Below, piece by piece: positions 1 to 9,269 of a stretch of DNA of 64,000 nucleotides (position 1 is its first letter; the number at the start of each line of letters is the position of its first letter). The position numbers and the translations under genes were made by a program. The notes beneath the pieces are model-generated. The model was not told the DNA's origin, made no database searches, and saw only the letters and a list, made by a program, of their open reading frames with translations. The stretch comes from an uncultured Caryophanales bacterium. Its GTDB lineage: Bacteria; Bacillota_I; Bacilli_A; RF39; UBA660. Where the stretch lies: positions 111,390-175,389 of the forward strand of contig CAMOVZ010000002.1 in assembly GCA_946628045.1 (NCBI GenBank). The letters are read 5' to 3'.

Positions 1-341
1 AATAATTCTCTTTCATATTTATTAGAATAATGTGTTTTTTCACTAATCTTACCAATTACTATTTCATCAAGATTAACTTCCTCAGTATTTTGTTCAATAT
101 AGTTTTCACTCATTATTTTCCAAATAGTATCTTCATCATATAATGTATAAGCTAAATATTTATGAGATTTTGTAGTCATAGCAGTAGGTATCCAAAAAGT
201 TTTAAATTTTTTATTATTAATAACTATTAATCCTGCAACAGCAACTATATCTAATAATAAAATAATTACAGTAATAAAGCCAATTCCCTTGAATTTTATT
301 TTAGGTTTCTTTAATTTCAATTTTTTCTTTACTTTCTTCAT
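1..341 (-). CDS. Phosphodiester glycosidase-family paralogue, N-terminal part (cut by window edge)
   Basis: The visible part is 113 codons starting with ATG at 341, preceded by GGAGTG. It has a Lys-rich cytoplasmic start, one membrane helix at about residues 19-38, and then an external segment. The stretch FWIPTAMTTKSHKYLA is nearly the same as FWITSAMTTMSHKYLA in the complete gene at 2312-3349, a NAGPA-type (PF09992) phosphodiester glycosidase. The two are therefore paralogues. The catalytic domain of this copy lies beyond the window, so enzyme identity is inferred from the paralogue. The stop codon of the preceding gene falls inside its ribosome binding site, which suggests translational coupling. 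Confidence 0.7.
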   Translation of the reverse strand, partial: MKKVKKKLKLKKPKIKFKGIGFITVIILLLDIVAVAGLIVINNKKFKTFWIPTAMTTKSHKYLAYTLYDEDTIWKIMSENYIEQNTEEVNLDEIVIGKISEKTHYSNKYEREL

Positions 342-345
342 TTTA

Positions 346-1815
346 TCACTCCATCTTGTAAGGATTATCTAAACTACCTTCACCACTTTTAATACTATTT
401 TTATTAATACAAACAACTGGTACTATATGTTTTACATCTCTAACATCAGCTTCTTCTAATAAACCATTAGAATATGTATTATATTCCATACTTCCAACTT
501 CACTAGTCTGATTAATATGGAAGAAATCACCTATCTCATTATTACCAATATAATCAAAGATATTTAATAAACCTACTTTAGCAACTACACTATTATTATA
601 TATATTAGTAAATGAATATCCTGCATCATCACTAATTTCACCAGTATAGAAATTACAATCTACTAAACTTCCTTGATAAGGTAGGCTACCTAAATAACTA
701 TAATTTAAATAATTACCTACATTAGTTCTATCATTAATATTATAAATACTATTATAACTACTATAACTACGACTAACTTCTCCACCTGCATTTATATATC
801 CATTTAAATATAATCTTAAATTATCTCCTTCTAAAGAAGAAACTCTCCATGTATCATCACCAAGTTTTACATATGAATCTACATAATTCTTTTCACTACT
901 TTTTATAACATAAGGATCTTCCTTACTACCAGTACCTTTTTCTACTTCCATATTTTTCTTTAAAGTAATAACTGGTCTAATACTATACCCAGATAAAGAA
1001 TCACTACTTTGAATACTTCCATCTTCTTCTACATATAAGTTTTCATTATCTTCATTTAATCCAAGCAAGAAGAACATTTTACCATTATTTAAATAACTAC
1101 TCTTACCATTAGCTAATGTATAATCTTTAATTGTTAAAATAGTTATATAATCACTTTTCTTTGTATCTTTCTTTTTATCTTCCTTATCTTTATCTTTCTT
1201 TTCTTCTTCCTTATCTTCATCTAAAGAAACTATCTTACCGTCTTTTAAAATATCTTCTTCATAAGTAGTCTTTACTAATGTTTTTTCTACATTAGTCAAT
1301 GTATTATAATAAACTCCTGAATGTTCATCATCAGTCTTATTTAACCATTTTCTTACATTAGAATTCTCATAATTAGACTCTTCTCCCCACATAAAAGTAG
1401 AAGCATATCCTTCACTAATAAGTTTAACAGTATCATCATTATTAACTCTCATAACTCTAAATAATCTATTTTCATAAATAACATAGTTATTATTAACATT
1501 ACCTTTAAAATAATAACCATCATTATCTTGATGAAGTCCATCAGTATTTTCTTTAGCAAGATCATTATTTTGAACTATAAGACCATTAATAGTTTGAGCT
1601 TCTTCTTTTATTTTAGTATTTTGTTTACTGTAATAATATAAACTACGTCCTCCAAAATATAAACCAAGTCCTATCATAAATACTAAACTAACAAAATTGA
1701 ATATAAATTCTATAGGACCCATTACATGACGTTTCTTAGTCTTTTTTCGTTTTGTTTTATCTATCTTTTTTTCAATATTTTCTTTTTTTTCTTCCCTTTT
1801 CTTTTTCTTTATCAT
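346..1815 (-). CDS. Membrane-anchored extracellular protein with DUF6273-like segments
   Basis: About 489 residues. A very basic cytoplasmic N-terminus (roughly 35 residues, mostly Lys/Arg/Glu) precedes one membrane helix, and the rest is external. Two regions resemble DUF6273-type modules: one around residues 115-165 (FRVMRVNNDDTVKLIS, then a tryptophan and VRKWLN) and one near residue 280 (GYSIRPVITLKK). A Lys/Asp/Glu-rich insert lies between them. The function of such modules is unknown. I chose ATG at 1815 because AAGGTG lies 9 bases upstream; a GTG at 1827 falls inside that ribosome binding site. It sits between two glycosidase-family paralogues and probably shares a transcript with the one at the window edge. 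Confidence 0.7.
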   Translation of the reverse strand: MIKKKKREEKKENIEKKIDKTKRKKTKKRHVMGPIEFIFNFVSLVFMIGLGLYFGGRSLYYYSKQNTKIKEEAQTINGLIVQNNDLAKENTDGLHQDNDGYYFKGNVNNNYVIYENRLFRVMRVNNDDTVKLISEGYASTFMWGEESNYENSNVRKWLNKTDDEHSGVYYNTLTNVEKTLVKTTYEEDILKDGKIVSLDEDKEEEKKDKDKEDKKKDTKKSDYITILTIKDYTLANGKSSYLNNGKMFFLLGLNEDNENLYVEEDGSIQSSDSLSGYSIRPVITLKKNMEVEKGTGSKEDPYVIKSSEKNYVDSYVKLGDDTWRVSSLEGDNLRLYLNGYINAGGEVSRSYSSYNSIYNINDRTNVGNYLNYSYLGSLPYQGSLVDCNFYTGEISDDAGYSFTNIYNNSVVAKVGLLNIFDYIGNNEIGDFFHINQTSEVGSMEYNTYSNGLLEEADVRDVKHIVPVVCINKNSIKSGEGSLDNPYKME

Positions 1816-1845
1816 AGCATACTTCACCTTATCAAATTATACCAA

Positions 1846-1873
1846 AATAAAAAAGAAAGGACAACCCCTTCTT
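1846..1873 (-). terminator. Weak intrinsic terminator after the two-helix membrane protein
   Basis: On the minus strand an imperfect stem (AAGAAGG with CCTTTCTT, one bulge) is followed by TTTTTTATTTT. It lies just downstream of the stop at 1880. Confidence 0.4.
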
Positions 1874-1879
1874 CTACTT

Positions 1880-2266
1880 TTAATCATAATCATCTGGATT
1901 ATCAACAACAGCACTAGGACTTCGGTCATTATCATCAATATATGTAGCATTTCCAGGTTCTACATTAAATGTTGCATTATTCCAACAACTAGTAAACTCT
2001 GTGCTTTCTCCAACTAAACCCATAACCATATTTATAAGTACAGGAATTGCAAATACAATAAATGCAGCTATTACTTTATTAAGTATTTTTCTAAAACCTT
2101 TTTTATCCTCAGGATTTATTGTTAATTTAACAAATTCCACTGTACCAGCAATTAATAACGTTGCAGGGACCACTATTTCAATCAACAGTAAAACATTTTT
2201 TACTATTGCTAAAAAATTTGAAAGTGCAGGATCATTACAAGTATCTAATACATCTAATATAAGCAT
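1880..2266 (-). CDS. Small two-helix membrane protein, pilin-like topology (VirB2/TrbC-like, tentative)
   Basis: About 128 residues. Two hydrophobic helices (about 22-46 and 64-84) flank a short basic cytoplasmic loop containing NPEDKKGFRKILNK. The C-terminal tail is acidic and external, with one Cys-Trp pair. This arrangement resembles VirB2/TrbC-type pilins and similar small membrane proteins, but I see no diagnostic motif, and no conjugation or secretion genes lie nearby. ATG at 2266 is preferred because GGGAGTG lies 6 bases upstream; a TTG at 2281 lies inside the ribosome-binding region. Function unknown. Confidence 0.65.
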   Translation of the reverse strand: MLILDVLDTCNDPALSNFLAIVKNVLLLIEIVVPATLLIAGTVEFVKLTINPEDKKGFRKILNKVIAAFIVFAIPVLINMVMGLVGESTEFTSCWNNATFNVEPGNATYIDDNDRSPSAVVDNPDDYD

Positions 2267-2311
2267 ATTTATCACTCCCAATAAATTACATTTATTCTAA
2301 CATATTTTTTA

Positions 2312-3349
2312 TTATTTTACTACCCAAAATGTTGACATATTTCTTAAACCATTGCTTCCACCTGCAACAGGTGTATTAATAATTTTACCATTAATTACTA
2401 ATTCAGAAGAACTTCCTCCATCTAAATTAGCAGCATTATAGGCACCATAATTTTCCATAATATCACATAAATCAATCATATCCGCACCTATACTATTAGC
2501 AAGACGTCCATTAATTACTAAAAATAAAACTATTCCATCTTTTCTTTGTCCGATAGCAGTACGAGGAGCAATTCCCCATCCACCATTACCTTTAACAAAG
2601 CTTCTTTTTCCATTAATTATTAAAAATGGTCCAAACTCAACAGCATCTCTATATCCCATATTAATAGCTTCATTTTTACTCATACTACCTAATACAAATT
2701 TATCTTCCTTAGTAAATCCAATAAATCCACCACCAACATTAGCATCTTTATAATCACTAACTACTTCTCCATTAGAAAATACTGTACCATGTGGTATTGC
2801 CCCATTACTATTCCAATCAGGATCATAAAATCCCCCAGCATTCATCGCAATGATAGCACCTTCTCTTTCACTAACTGTTAATATTGACTCTCCAGTAACT
2901 CCTAAATATTTACTTGTTGCTATATGTATTCTAGAAGGATCATATATTGCTACTAAAAATCCTTGATAACCTTTACCACTAACATTTATTACTTTATATA
3001 AATCATTTCCATCATCTTTTTGTAATATTTCTTTTTCATATTGATTACGATAAATTGTAGTTGTATATTTACGAAACTGTATTTCATCTGGATTACTAAT
3101 CTCATCTACTTCTATAATACTATTATTAGCTAATACTTTTTGTATATAATCATCACTATATATATAAGTAGCTAAATACTTATGACTCATAGTAGTCATA
3201 GCACTAGTTATCCAAAATTCTTTAAAACTATCAAATGGTCCATAAAACAAAAATAAAAAAGAAGAAAAGAAAAAGATATAAACAAAACATATAAGTCTAA
3301 TAAACTTTCTTTTTCGTGGCATTTTATACTTAACTCTTTTCTTAAACAT
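2312..3349 (-). CDS. Phosphodiester glycosidase-family exported protein (NAGPA domain)
   Basis: 345 residues with a basic start and one membrane helix near residues 17-37, then an external domain. The C-terminal half matches the NAGPA/phosphodiester glycosidase family (PF09992). Recognisable elements are AIIAMNAGGFYD, FGPFLIINGK, a PRTAIGQ motif, and NLDGGSSSEL close to the end. Family members hydrolyse phosphodiester-linked sugars; in bacteria they probably act on wall or capsular glycans outside the cell. The ATG is preceded by GAGGAG. The next gene upstream ends two bases before it, so the two are likely co-transcribed. A paralogue begins at the left window edge. Confidence 0.85.
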   Translation of the reverse strand: MFKKRVKYKMPRKRKFIRLICFVYIFFFSSFLFLFYGPFDSFKEFWITSAMTTMSHKYLATYIYSDDYIQKVLANNSIIEVDEISNPDEIQFRKYTTTIYRNQYEKEILQKDDGNDLYKVINVSGKGYQGFLVAIYDPSRIHIATSKYLGVTGESILTVSEREGAIIAMNAGGFYDPDWNSNGAIPHGTVFSNGEVVSDYKDANVGGGFIGFTKEDKFVLGSMSKNEAINMGYRDAVEFGPFLIINGKRSFVKGNGGWGIAPRTAIGQRKDGIVLFLVINGRLANSIGADMIDLCDIMENYGAYNAANLDGGSSSELVINGKIINTPVAGGSNGLRNMSTFWVVK

Positions 3350-3351
3350 TT

Positions 3352-3918
3352 TTACTCCTCTTTACCATCATAATTATTATCATTATTATAATCTATATAT
3401 TTCTTATCAGTTTTATATTTATCAACTCTTAAATCAGAATTATTTGACTTTTGATATTCATTATATTTATCTACATTATCATTATATACTTTAATATCAC
3501 TAATAAAATAATTAACAACTTGTTCATATATACTCTTATAATTATTACACTTAGTATTAACTTTACTATCAGGATAGTATACATCATTACATAATTTATC
3601 TAACTTCTTAGTATTTTTAGTAAGTTCATCTACTAAATGTTCATAGTTTAATATAGTATTTTTAACTTTCTTATCTTCATCGTACATAGTATCATAATAT
3701 ACATTACTCAAAACTACATTATATAATTCATCTCTAGTAGATTCAAACACACTAGTATTAGTACTAAAAACTTCAAATTCATCATTAACATCATTAATAC
3801 GATTATATATTTCTTGTTTATCTTGTTTTAACCCTAAAACAAAAGATGAAACTCCTCCTGAAATAATTAATATGAAACTTAAAGTCATCATACCCATAGC
3901 TATTTTCTTATAATTCAT
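3352..3918 (-). CDS. Single-pass membrane protein with external helical domain, unknown function
   Basis: 188 residues. One N-terminal membrane helix (about 7-29) is followed by a hydrophilic external region that looks largely helical, with heptad-like Leu/Val/Ile spacing at residues 35-160. The end is rich in Asp, Asn and Tyr. Two Cys (in KLCNDVYY and TKCNNY) could form a disulfide. I do not recognise a family. It lies directly upstream of the glycosidase-family gene with a 2-base gap and probably shares its transcript. AGGTGG precedes the ATG. Confidence 0.65.
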   Translation of the reverse strand: MNYKKIAMGMMTLSFILIISGGVSSFVLGLKQDKQEIYNRINDVNDEFEVFSTNTSVFESTRDELYNVVLSNVYYDTMYDEDKKVKNTILNYEHLVDELTKNTKKLDKLCNDVYYPDSKVNTKCNNYKSIYEQVVNYFISDIKVYNDNVDKYNEYQKSNNSDLRVDKYKTDKKYIDYNNDNNYDGKEE

Positions 3919-3951
3919 ACTACCACCTATTATAATTTTAACATAATTATA

Positions 3952-3981
3952 ATAAAAAAAAAAGAAGATTGCTCTTCTTTA
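3952..3981 (-). terminator. Intrinsic terminator overlapping a stop codon
   Basis: Minus strand stem AAAGAAGA / TCTTCTTT with a GCAA loop, followed by a run of T. The TAA stop of the next gene (3979-3981) lies in the stem base. Confidence 0.8.
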
Positions 3982-4437
3982 CTTAATAAATTTACTTAAC
4001 TCTTCCTTAGTTAGTTTTCTTAATTTATAATCACTTTTATCTTTTATCTCGATACCACTATATTGATATTTACTATTAATAGTTTTCTTAGGCTCTAAAT
4101 CTTTATAAACAATTGTTATTTCTAAATCATTAAACACCATCTTTAAATAACCACTTTTTACCTTATTAGAATTATTAGTAATAGTATATTCAATTCTTCC
4201 CATATCATCATTGTAATAAAAGATGACATCATCAATACAAATACTATTCAAACAATGTTTTTCTAACAATTTATCATTTTTATAAATAGTAGTATTAGGT
4301 AATTCAGTTTTTTCATTATTTACATCATATAAATTACCTAAAGAAGAGGATTTAGGTTTAATAAAGAATATTATTAAACAAATCAATGCCAATATAAGTA
4401 AGGCTATTATTATAATTAATATTTTATTCTTTTTCAT
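3979..4437 (-). CDS. Small membrane-anchored external protein, unknown function
   Basis: 152 residues. A short basic start precedes a strongly hydrophobic helix (about 5-26), then a small external domain. The segment IEYTITNNSNKVKSGYLKMVF, read as alternating hydrophobic residues, suggests a beta sandwich of the kind that stabilises other exported proteins. Two Cys (near residues 62 and 67) may pair. No lipobox is present. It follows the giant prepilin-like gene by 9 bases, has AGGAGG before its ATG, and is probably the last gene of that transcript because a terminator overlaps its stop. Confidence 0.65.
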   Translation of the reverse strand: MKKNKILIIIIALLILALICLIIFFIKPKSSSLGNLYDVNNEKTELPNTTIYKNDKLLEKHCLNSICIDDVIFYYNDDMGRIEYTITNNSNKVKSGYLKMVFNDLEITIVYKDLEPKKTINSKYQYSGIEIKDKSDYKLRKLTKEELSKFIK

Positions 4438-4446
4438 ATAAACCTC

Positions 4447-7400
4447 CTAATAGTCTATTCTAACAAATGGATTATTTGAACTACTATCATAATCATATTC
4501 ATGAGCATCAAATGCTTCCTTACAAATATCAGTATTTGTAGGTGTTATAGTAATACTTTCTTTTCCATTAGTATAACTAGTTAAATATAAAACATAATGA
4601 CCAGTACAACTATATTCATGTCCATTTACATTACTAATCCAAGGTTCTTCATCATCTATTAATGTAGTACCAATAGCATATCTATCATAATTATTATTTT
4701 TATAAAAACAATCTTTAAAACTACAATTTACAGATACAGCATATTCGCTAGTACCACAAGATATACTAGAATTAAATCTATCAGTATATGTAATTTTTCT
4801 ATTATAGTTTGAAATAATATTATTAGGTGCACTACTATCTTCATCATAATAACATCTTCCTTGACAACTATCTATAGTTATTCTTTTATTATTATCTTCA
4901 TTAGTATTAAATGAATATTCATAAATTGCATCTTCTTCATTTTTTTTACTACATTGATTATAATTATCATCATACACTACTTCTCTTGAGACATTACCAT
5001 ATGAATCTTTTACAAATAACTCAATAAATACATGGTCACCATTCTCAATAGTTCCATCCTTTTCATAATAAGCATAATGTCTATTAGCTAAACACATATT
5101 ATTATTGGAATGAACACAATTATTAGCTTCATATACTCCAGTATAATTTGTACATGACCCATTTTCTGAAAAACAAACAGAAACTTTATCATATGGATCA
5201 TCAACAGTGAAGAAAACCTTTAATTTAGTTTTTTCATAAGCTACATTAACTCCTTCTGGTACTTCACTATATTCATTTCCATCTTCACCAACATAAATAT
5301 GGTCACCACCAACTAATTCTTTTGCATAAATTATAGGATTAATATCAGTATATAATTTATATTCTATTTCTTCTGTCTTTGATTCAGTACCATAACTATC
5401 TCTAAATTTAGCATACACTTTATATACTTCACCATTTGGATGAGGTGAATTAAAGAAAGATCTATCTAACTTCTTACTAGCTTCTTGATAATTCTCATAA
5501 TTAGTACATACTTCTTCTTCATCATCTTTTTTATGACAATATTTAATCTCAAATGAAGAATCAAAATCATCTTCAGCAGATACAGTAAAAGTAGCCTCAG
5601 GTATATTAACATCTAAATCACCTGAATTAGTTACAAGACTAGGTTCACTTATAACAACAGGTCCTTTGTTTTTATACAAAGTATATTTATAGTCACTTTT
5701 AGCTATACCTCCATTAGTATCTTTAGCAAATAAATATAAATGTCTTTCAGCACCATTATATGGTTTATTAATATCATCCACATCAAAAGTATAATCAAAT
5801 TCTTTTGGATCACCATTTTCATCATAATAATTAGAATAAGATGAATAATTACTACAAGAATCAGTAGATGAAATACATATTTGTATATCTTCATCTTTAT
5901 CTAAATCATCACTTAATTTTATTTTATAATGTGCATTATAATTACCATTATCTTCAAGTGGACAATAATCTGTTTTATTACATGGATTTTCACTACTATA
6001 TACATCAAACACTTCTATTTCAGGAATTTCATTATTATAGACACCATACTCTATTGTTTGAGTACTAACATTAGAATCAGTATCTATAACTTTTACTTCT
6101 ATATTTCTTCCAACACCATTATAAGTTCCTGATATTTTATAATCATTATCTTTATCAATATAATCACTAAGATTAGCATTATCTATTTTTATAACACCAT
6201 CTTCAATTACTTGAAGTTTTAATGAATTAATATCATCGAAATCATCATAAGCATCAATTGTAAATATAGTATTTAAATTACCATTAGATGGTTTTGAATC
6301 ATTCTTAGAAGCAAATGAAACATTTTCAATAACAGGTGCTTGATTCTTATATATTTTATAATCATATGATTTACTATCGACTAATCCATAAGTATCTTTT
6401 ACAAAAGCATAAATAGTTTTAGTACTACCATCATAATCACCAGGCATTACATAAGAATACATTTTATCATTAAATTCTGAATAAGATACATAATTACTAC
6501 AAGTATTAGCATTATTGGTTAGAGATAAACAAACTCTTAAATCAGCATAATCATTTTTATAATCAATATCATCTGAAGCATCTAATAAAACATTAGTCTC
6601 AAGACTACCACCATTTTCAGGAGGACATAATGCTAGATTATTACATACTGATTTACTAGAAGAAATAGAAAATGAATTAATACTAGGTTTTTTATTTTGA
6701 TATAACGTATAATTCTTAGTTTGTGAAGTTGTTCCACCTTCAGAATCAATAACACTGACTTTTATATTTTTAGTACTACCATCATAAAGAGAATTAATAC
6801 TATAGTAAATTGGTTGTAATGAATAATTATATGTAGCACTTGAAACACCATCTTCTATTTTAACTACCATATTATCAGAATCATCTATATCATCTAAAGC
6901 ATCTATATTAACAACAATCGTTTTACTTTCAGTATCAGTAAATTCTTCTTTTTGCGATACAACTGAAAGTGTATTAATTACAGGGGCTGTATTAGTAGAA
7001 AACTCGTAACTTAATTTTTTCTTTGAAATACCACCTAAACTATCTTTTACAAAAACTGTTAAATAATGTTTACTTCCATCTCTTTTGCATTCCCCATTAC
7101 ATGTAGTAAATTTATATTCAGCTTCATTATCTGCATTAAATATAGAATTATATTCACGATAATTATCACAACTAGTAAAATCCTCATCTGTAGATGATTC
7201 TCTAAAACAAACAGAAAGCATAGTATTATCATCTACATCATCCAACACAACTAATTTTAATAATCCTGTAGTCATTTTTGCTTTATCTTTATTACGTTTA
7301 GTAATTTTAGTATCACTATCTATTTCTGGAACTTCATTTTTATGTATTTTATATGTCATAGTTTTTTTAGTAGAATTTCCATCAGGATCTTTTACAATAA

Positions 7401-8256
7401 TATATACTTTAACACTACTACCATCATAACCTTTTCCATAATTAGCAAAATTAATATTATAACTGAATGTATCATTAGTTCCATAATCAATTGGAACAGT
7501 AGCATTTTCATATCCACTATCAATCGCTAAATATATTTTTAAATTACTTCTTGGAGTATCCTTATCTTCAACTTTTAATTGTAAAGTTGCATCTAAAGAG
7601 TTATACCCTTTACTTGATGTTGAAACTAAAGAAGCCATTGTTATCCTAGGAATACCAGCAATATCATTATTAGATGAACTATCATCTAAATCAGGATAAT
7701 TATAAATAGCAGTTAAATTATTATCAGCAGATATATAACCATCACCTAATTTTTCATTGATATATCCCTTATTAACATCAGTCTCTACATTTATCAAATC
7801 ACTTTTCTTAAAATTAACAACGTGACTTAACGCATCATTTCCAAGTAAAACGCTATCCTTTACAAGTTCAACTCCCTTGTAACCCCCACCTTTTACTTTT
7901 TCTACAATTGTTACAGAATACTCTAACTTACCACCATTATTTTTTATAATTACAAATGAATTTTCTTTTTCATAACTTCCTTCATTAGGAGGATTATCAA
8001 AATCTGAACTATCTAAATAAACCATACTAACAGCAATACAATCACCTTCATCTGGTTTCTCAATACTAGAGCTATTTGATTTTAATTTATATTCAGCTTG
8101 TGTCACTAATTTCTTAGCATCATTAATATACATTTTATTTCTACTTGTATCTAATAAACTAACAATCAAAGGAACACTAACACCAATTAAAATTCCTAAA
8201 ATCACTATAGCCCCTAAAAGTTCAATTAAAGTAAACCCTTTATTATTCCTTTTCAT
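4447..8256 (-). CDS. Giant surface protein: type IV prepilin-like N-terminus plus tandem Ig/cadherin-like repeats
   Basis: 1269 residues. The start is a textbook class III (prepilin) signal: a short basic leader, then GFTLIELL and a 20-residue hydrophobic helix, with the glycine as the expected peptidase cleavage site. Residues from about 310 to 1060 hold seven related modules, each opening with N-x-x-P-x-I and containing D-D-x-D-D or similar acidic clusters and a VKDxxG-type strand, much like calcium-binding cadherin/Ig-like repeats. Several repeats carry paired Cys. The C-terminal 200 residues are Cys-rich. Normal pilins are 100-200 residues, so this is a pilin stem fused to an adhesin-like stalk. 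No pilus ATPase, platform protein or prepilin peptidase is visible in this window. GGGAGG precedes the ATG. Confidence 0.85.
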   Translation of the reverse strand: MKRNNKGFTLIELLGAIVILGILIGVSVPLIVSLLDTSRNKMYINDAKKLVTQAEYKLKSNSSSIEKPDEGDCIAVSMVYLDSSDFDNPPNEGSYEKENSFVIIKNNGGKLEYSVTIVEKVKGGGYKGVELVKDSVLLGNDALSHVVNFKKSDLINVETDVNKGYINEKLGDGYISADNNLTAIYNYPDLDDSSSNNDIAGIPRITMASLVSTSSKGYNSLDATLQLKVEDKDTPRSNLKIYLAIDSGYENATVPIDYGTNDTFSYNINFANYGKGYDGSSVKVYIIVKDPDGNSTKKTMTYKIHKNEVPEIDSDTKITKRNKDKAKMTTGLLKLVVLDDVDDNTMLSVCFRESSTDEDFTSCDNYREYNSIFNADNEAEYKFTTCNGECKRDGSKHYLTVFVKDSLGGISKKKLSYEFSTNTAPVINTLSVVSQKEEFTDTESKTIVVNIDALDDIDDSDNMVVKIEDGVSSATYNYSLQPIYYSINSLYDGSTKNIKVSVIDSEGGTTSQTKNYTLYQNKKPSINSFSISSSKSVCNNLALCPPENGGSLETNVLLDASDDIDYKNDYADLRVCLSLTNNANTCSNYVSYSEFNDKMYSYVMPGDYDGSTKTIYAFVKDTYGLVDSKSYDYKIYKNQAPVIENVSFASKNDSKPSNGNLNTIFTIDAYDDFDDINSLKLQVIEDGVIKIDNANLSDYIDKDNDYKISGTYNGVGRNIEVKVIDTDSNVSTQTIEYGVYNNEIPEIEVFDVYSSENPCNKTDYCPLEDNGNYNAHYKIKLSDDLDKDEDIQICISSTDSCSNYSSYSNYYDENGDPKEFDYTFDVDDINKPYNGAERHLYLFAKDTNGGIAKSDYKYTLYKNKGPVVISEPSLVTNSGDLDVNIPEATFTVSAEDDFDSSFEIKYCHKKDDEEEVCTNYENYQEASKKLDRSFFNSPHPNGEVYKVYAKFRDSYGTESKTEEIEYKLYTDINPIIYAKELVGGDHIYVGEDGNEYSEVPEGVNVAYEKTKLKVFFTVDDPYDKVSVCFSENGSCTNYTGVYEANNCVHSNNNMCLANRHYAYYEKDGTIENGDHVFIELFVKDSYGNVSREVVYDDNYNQCSKKNEEDAIYEYSFNTNEDNNKRITIDSCQGRCYYDEDSSAPNNIISNYNRKITYTDRFNSSISCGTSEYAVSVNCSFKDCFYKNNNYDRYAIGTTLIDDEEPWISNVNGHEYSCTGHYVLYLTSYTNGKESITITPTNTDICKEAFDAHEYDYDSSSNNPFVRIDY

Positions 8257-8271
8257 AAGAATTCCTCCCTA

Positions 8272-8793
8272 CTATTTTTTAAATCTAAAGATTTTATTAA
8301 GCCATGATTTATGATTAGTATCTTCTATATAATCTTCTAATAATTTTATCATATTATGTGTATTACTTTCAAACTTTTTAGGTTTAAAAGTCTTAGCCTT
8401 TTCTAATACCTTATCTAATTTATAAAAATCTTTTAATTCTAATAAATATCCTTGATCAGCAAACTCTTTAATAATTTGTTTTTGATGATCATTATGATGT
8501 TCCTTATACTTTTGAAGACGTGCTGCAGCAATTATTTTTTTACCTTTTTTAATGCCCGTTAAAATACTACCAACACCACCATGTGTAATAATAAGATCAG
8601 CCTTGTCTACCAACTTATCAAATTCTGGAGCACTTACTAAATCAAGAATCTCCATATTATCAGATTGATATTTAGTCTGACCAGCTTGAACAACTACTTT
8701 ATCTTTAATATTACCTTTTTTTATTTCTCTATCTACAGCCTCAAGTAATCTTCTAAATTCCTTATCTTGAGTACCTAATACAACTAATATCAT
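8272..8793 (-). CDS. Alg13-like glycosyltransferase subunit (GT28 C-terminal domain; PssE/CpsG type)
   Basis: About 173 residues. It matches the C-terminal half of GT28 enzymes (PF04101): MILVVLGTQDKEF at the start, and the sugar-nucleotide binding region DLIITHGGVGSI at about residue 75. Such proteins carry the donor-binding domain and work as a heterodimer with an Alg14-like membrane partner, which is the overlapping gene upstream. In capsule loci these pairs (Cps14F/G, PssD/E) add the second sugar to a lipid-linked intermediate. ATG at 8793 shares one base with the partner's stop (TAATG) and follows a GGGGGGTGG site, which indicates coupled translation. Confidence 0.85.
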   Translation of the reverse strand: MILVVLGTQDKEFRRLLEAVDREIKKGNIKDKVVVQAGQTKYQSDNMEILDLVSAPEFDKLVDKADLIITHGGVGSILTGIKKGKKIIAAARLQKYKEHHNDHQKQIIKEFADQGYLLELKDFYKLDKVLEKAKTFKPKKFESNTHNMIKLLEDYIEDTNHKSWLNKIFRFKK

Positions 8794-9269
8794 TAGAAAA
8801 TCCACCCCCCAAATGTAGCTTTAGGATAGATTTTTTTCATACTCTCCCATTGTACTATAAACTTATCGCTAATTGGATATATAAGTCTACCAGTAGAAGT
8901 CTTAGTAACCATATTAGCAAATGTCTCAATATAAATTATCTTACTTCCAAATATTTTACCTAGGCAACACATTGGTCCAGCAGTATGTACTCCAGTGGTA
9001 ATAATATAATCCGGTCTGTATCTTAAATAATAAGCTAAACTTATAAAGCAATTAATTAATAACTTAAATGGATAAATCAAGAAATGATGTTTTGTTCCAT
9101 ATATTAAATAATGTACTTTATTTTTATAAATGTCTTTTAAATACATATTTGATTTAGTTTTCTCAGTAATTAGACTGTAATCATATTTAGAAAACATACT
9201 TTTTAACTGAAGTAATTCTTCTAAATGTCCACCAGTAGATGCTATAAACATAACTTTTCTTTTACTCAT
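8793..9269 (-). CDS. Alg14-like membrane partner of a two-part glycosyltransferase (PssD/CpsF type)
   Basis: About 158 residues, matching the Alg14 family (PF08660). It opens with KVMFIASTGGHLEELLQL, the family signature. A hydrophobic segment near residues 68-82 and the motif ITTGVHTAGPMCCLGKIFG follow, and it ends in FGGWIF as family members commonly do. It should dock on the inner face of the membrane, bind the lipid-linked acceptor, and recruit the Alg13-like subunit encoded immediately downstream. ATG at 9269 is chosen because GAGAGTG precedes it; the gene overlaps the upstream GT4 gene by 8 bases. The three glycosyltransferases form one transcript. Confidence 0.85.
   Translation of the reverse strand: MSKRKVMFIASTGGHLEELLQLKSMFSKYDYSLITEKTKSNMYLKDIYKNKVHYLIYGTKHHFLIYPFKLLINCFISLAYYLRYRPDYIITTGVHTAGPMCCLGKIFGSKIIYIETFANMVTKTSTGRLIYPISDKFIVQWESMKKIYPKATFGGWIF

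Noticed and set aside
4447..8256. A type IV pilus locus
   Set aside because: Only prepilin-like N-termini are present; no ATPase, platform protein or peptidase gene is in the window.
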